Below, piece after piece: positions 22,878-23,083 of a stretch of 23,083 nucleotides of DNA. The notes under the pieces were generated by a model. It worked only from the letters and a program-made list of their open reading frames with translations. It had not been told where the DNA came from and did no database searches. The translations under genes were made by a program, and so were the position numbers. Numbering within the stretch: the first letter of the stretch is position 1; each line of letters opens with the position of its first letter. The DNA comes from an uncultured Clostridia bacterium (lineage in GTDB: Bacteria > Bacillota > Clostridia > TANB77 > CAG-508): positions 1-23,083 of the forward strand of contig CAKPNI010000022.1 in the NCBI GenBank assembly GCA_934168355.1, read 5' to 3'.

Positions 22878-22959
22878 AGTACGGAAAAATTTTTCTTAAA
22901 AAACCGGACAAACGAAAAAATTCAATTATTTATTGTTTTTTTTATTAAATATGATAGAC

Positions 22960-22965
22960 TATAAT
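22960..22965 (+). promoter_or_regulatory. Candidate -10 box for the gene at 22997
   Basis: TATAAT lies 31 bases before the ATG. No good -35 is found at 16-18 bp; TTGTTT at 22933-22938 is 21 bp away. Low to moderate support. Confidence 0.35.
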
Positions 22966-22996
22966 AGAAATATTATAAACATAAAAAGGAAAAAAT

Positions 22997-23083
22997 ATGA
23001 AATCTGAAATTATAGATAGAATATTAAGTGAAAATAGTGAACCATTACATAAAATAATAGAAACAGTAAAAAACAATGCGGTT
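22997..23083 (+). CDS. Start of an unidentified gene (cut by window end)
   Basis: ATG 22997 follows AAAAAGGA (22984-22990) and stays open to the window end for 29 codons: MKSEIIDRILSENSEPLHKI, then IETVKNNAV. The codons (AAA, GAA, ATA, TTA, ACA) fit the other gene starts here, and a -10 box lies upstream. The fragment is too short to assign a family. Confidence 0.6.
   Translation, partial: MKSEIIDRILSENSEPLHKIIETVKNNAV

Noticed and set aside
1..23083. CRISPR arrays, riboswitches, phage genes or rRNA
   Set aside because: I found no regularly spaced repeats, no recognisable riboswitch or T-box element upstream of any gene, and no rRNA or phage structural gene. The ileS leader, where a T-box might be, is outside the window.

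Overview
The window is strongly AT-rich, with short intergenic gaps, sigma-A type promoters (TTGACA / 17 bp / TATAAT), strong AGGAGG ribosome binding sites and U-tract hairpin terminators. Together with IreB, YoeB-type toxin, DUF1292, type-2 IleS and RuvX, this points to a low-GC Firmicute of the class Clostridia, probably an uncultured gut-type lineage. The lineage call is an inference from gene content; no rRNA is present.

Layout. (1) 1-2290: the 3' half of ileS with its terminator, then a DinJ/RelB antitoxin and a frameshifted YoeB toxin lying between two near-identical copies of the ileS terminator. (2) 2290-7140: a Nudix-like gene remnant, a HAD phosphatase, two unrecognised membrane proteins and a cytoplasmic NagZ-like glycoside hydrolase, probably one transcription unit ending in a hairpin. 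(3) 7173-11368: miaB and mutS (no mutL follows), closed by a perfect 24-bp inverted repeat. (4) 11403-12012: a 58-residue single-span membrane protein behind a consensus promoter, then rpmE (ribosomal protein L31). (5) 12023-15316: a lone Wzx-type flippase, pth and a short RNase E/G-family gene. (6) 15345-21438: a membrane-anchored G5 plus glucosaminidase protein. It is followed by an unusual group: a small secreted/two-span membrane protein, a 753-residue CpaE/MinD-like ATPase with two AT-hook motifs and a degenerate P-loop, and a membrane GAF plus degenerate GGDEF protein. These run with no visible terminator into ireB, ruvX and a DUF1292 gene. (7) 21439-23083: a four-span membrane protein, tRNA-Leu(UAG), an N-terminally truncated IS110 transposase on the minus strand, and the first 29 codons of a further gene.

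Most of the window is housekeeping: tRNA charging and modification, mismatch repair, ribosome rescue, RNA decay and wall turnover. The best candidate for an undescribed system is the 16491-20340 trio. It joins a surface-located small protein, a DNA-binding or regulatory ATPase that probably cannot use ATP normally, and a signalling protein whose GGDEF active site is lost. A second, genome-scale signal is a within-gene shift from A-ending to G/T-ending codons towards the 3' ends of several genes.
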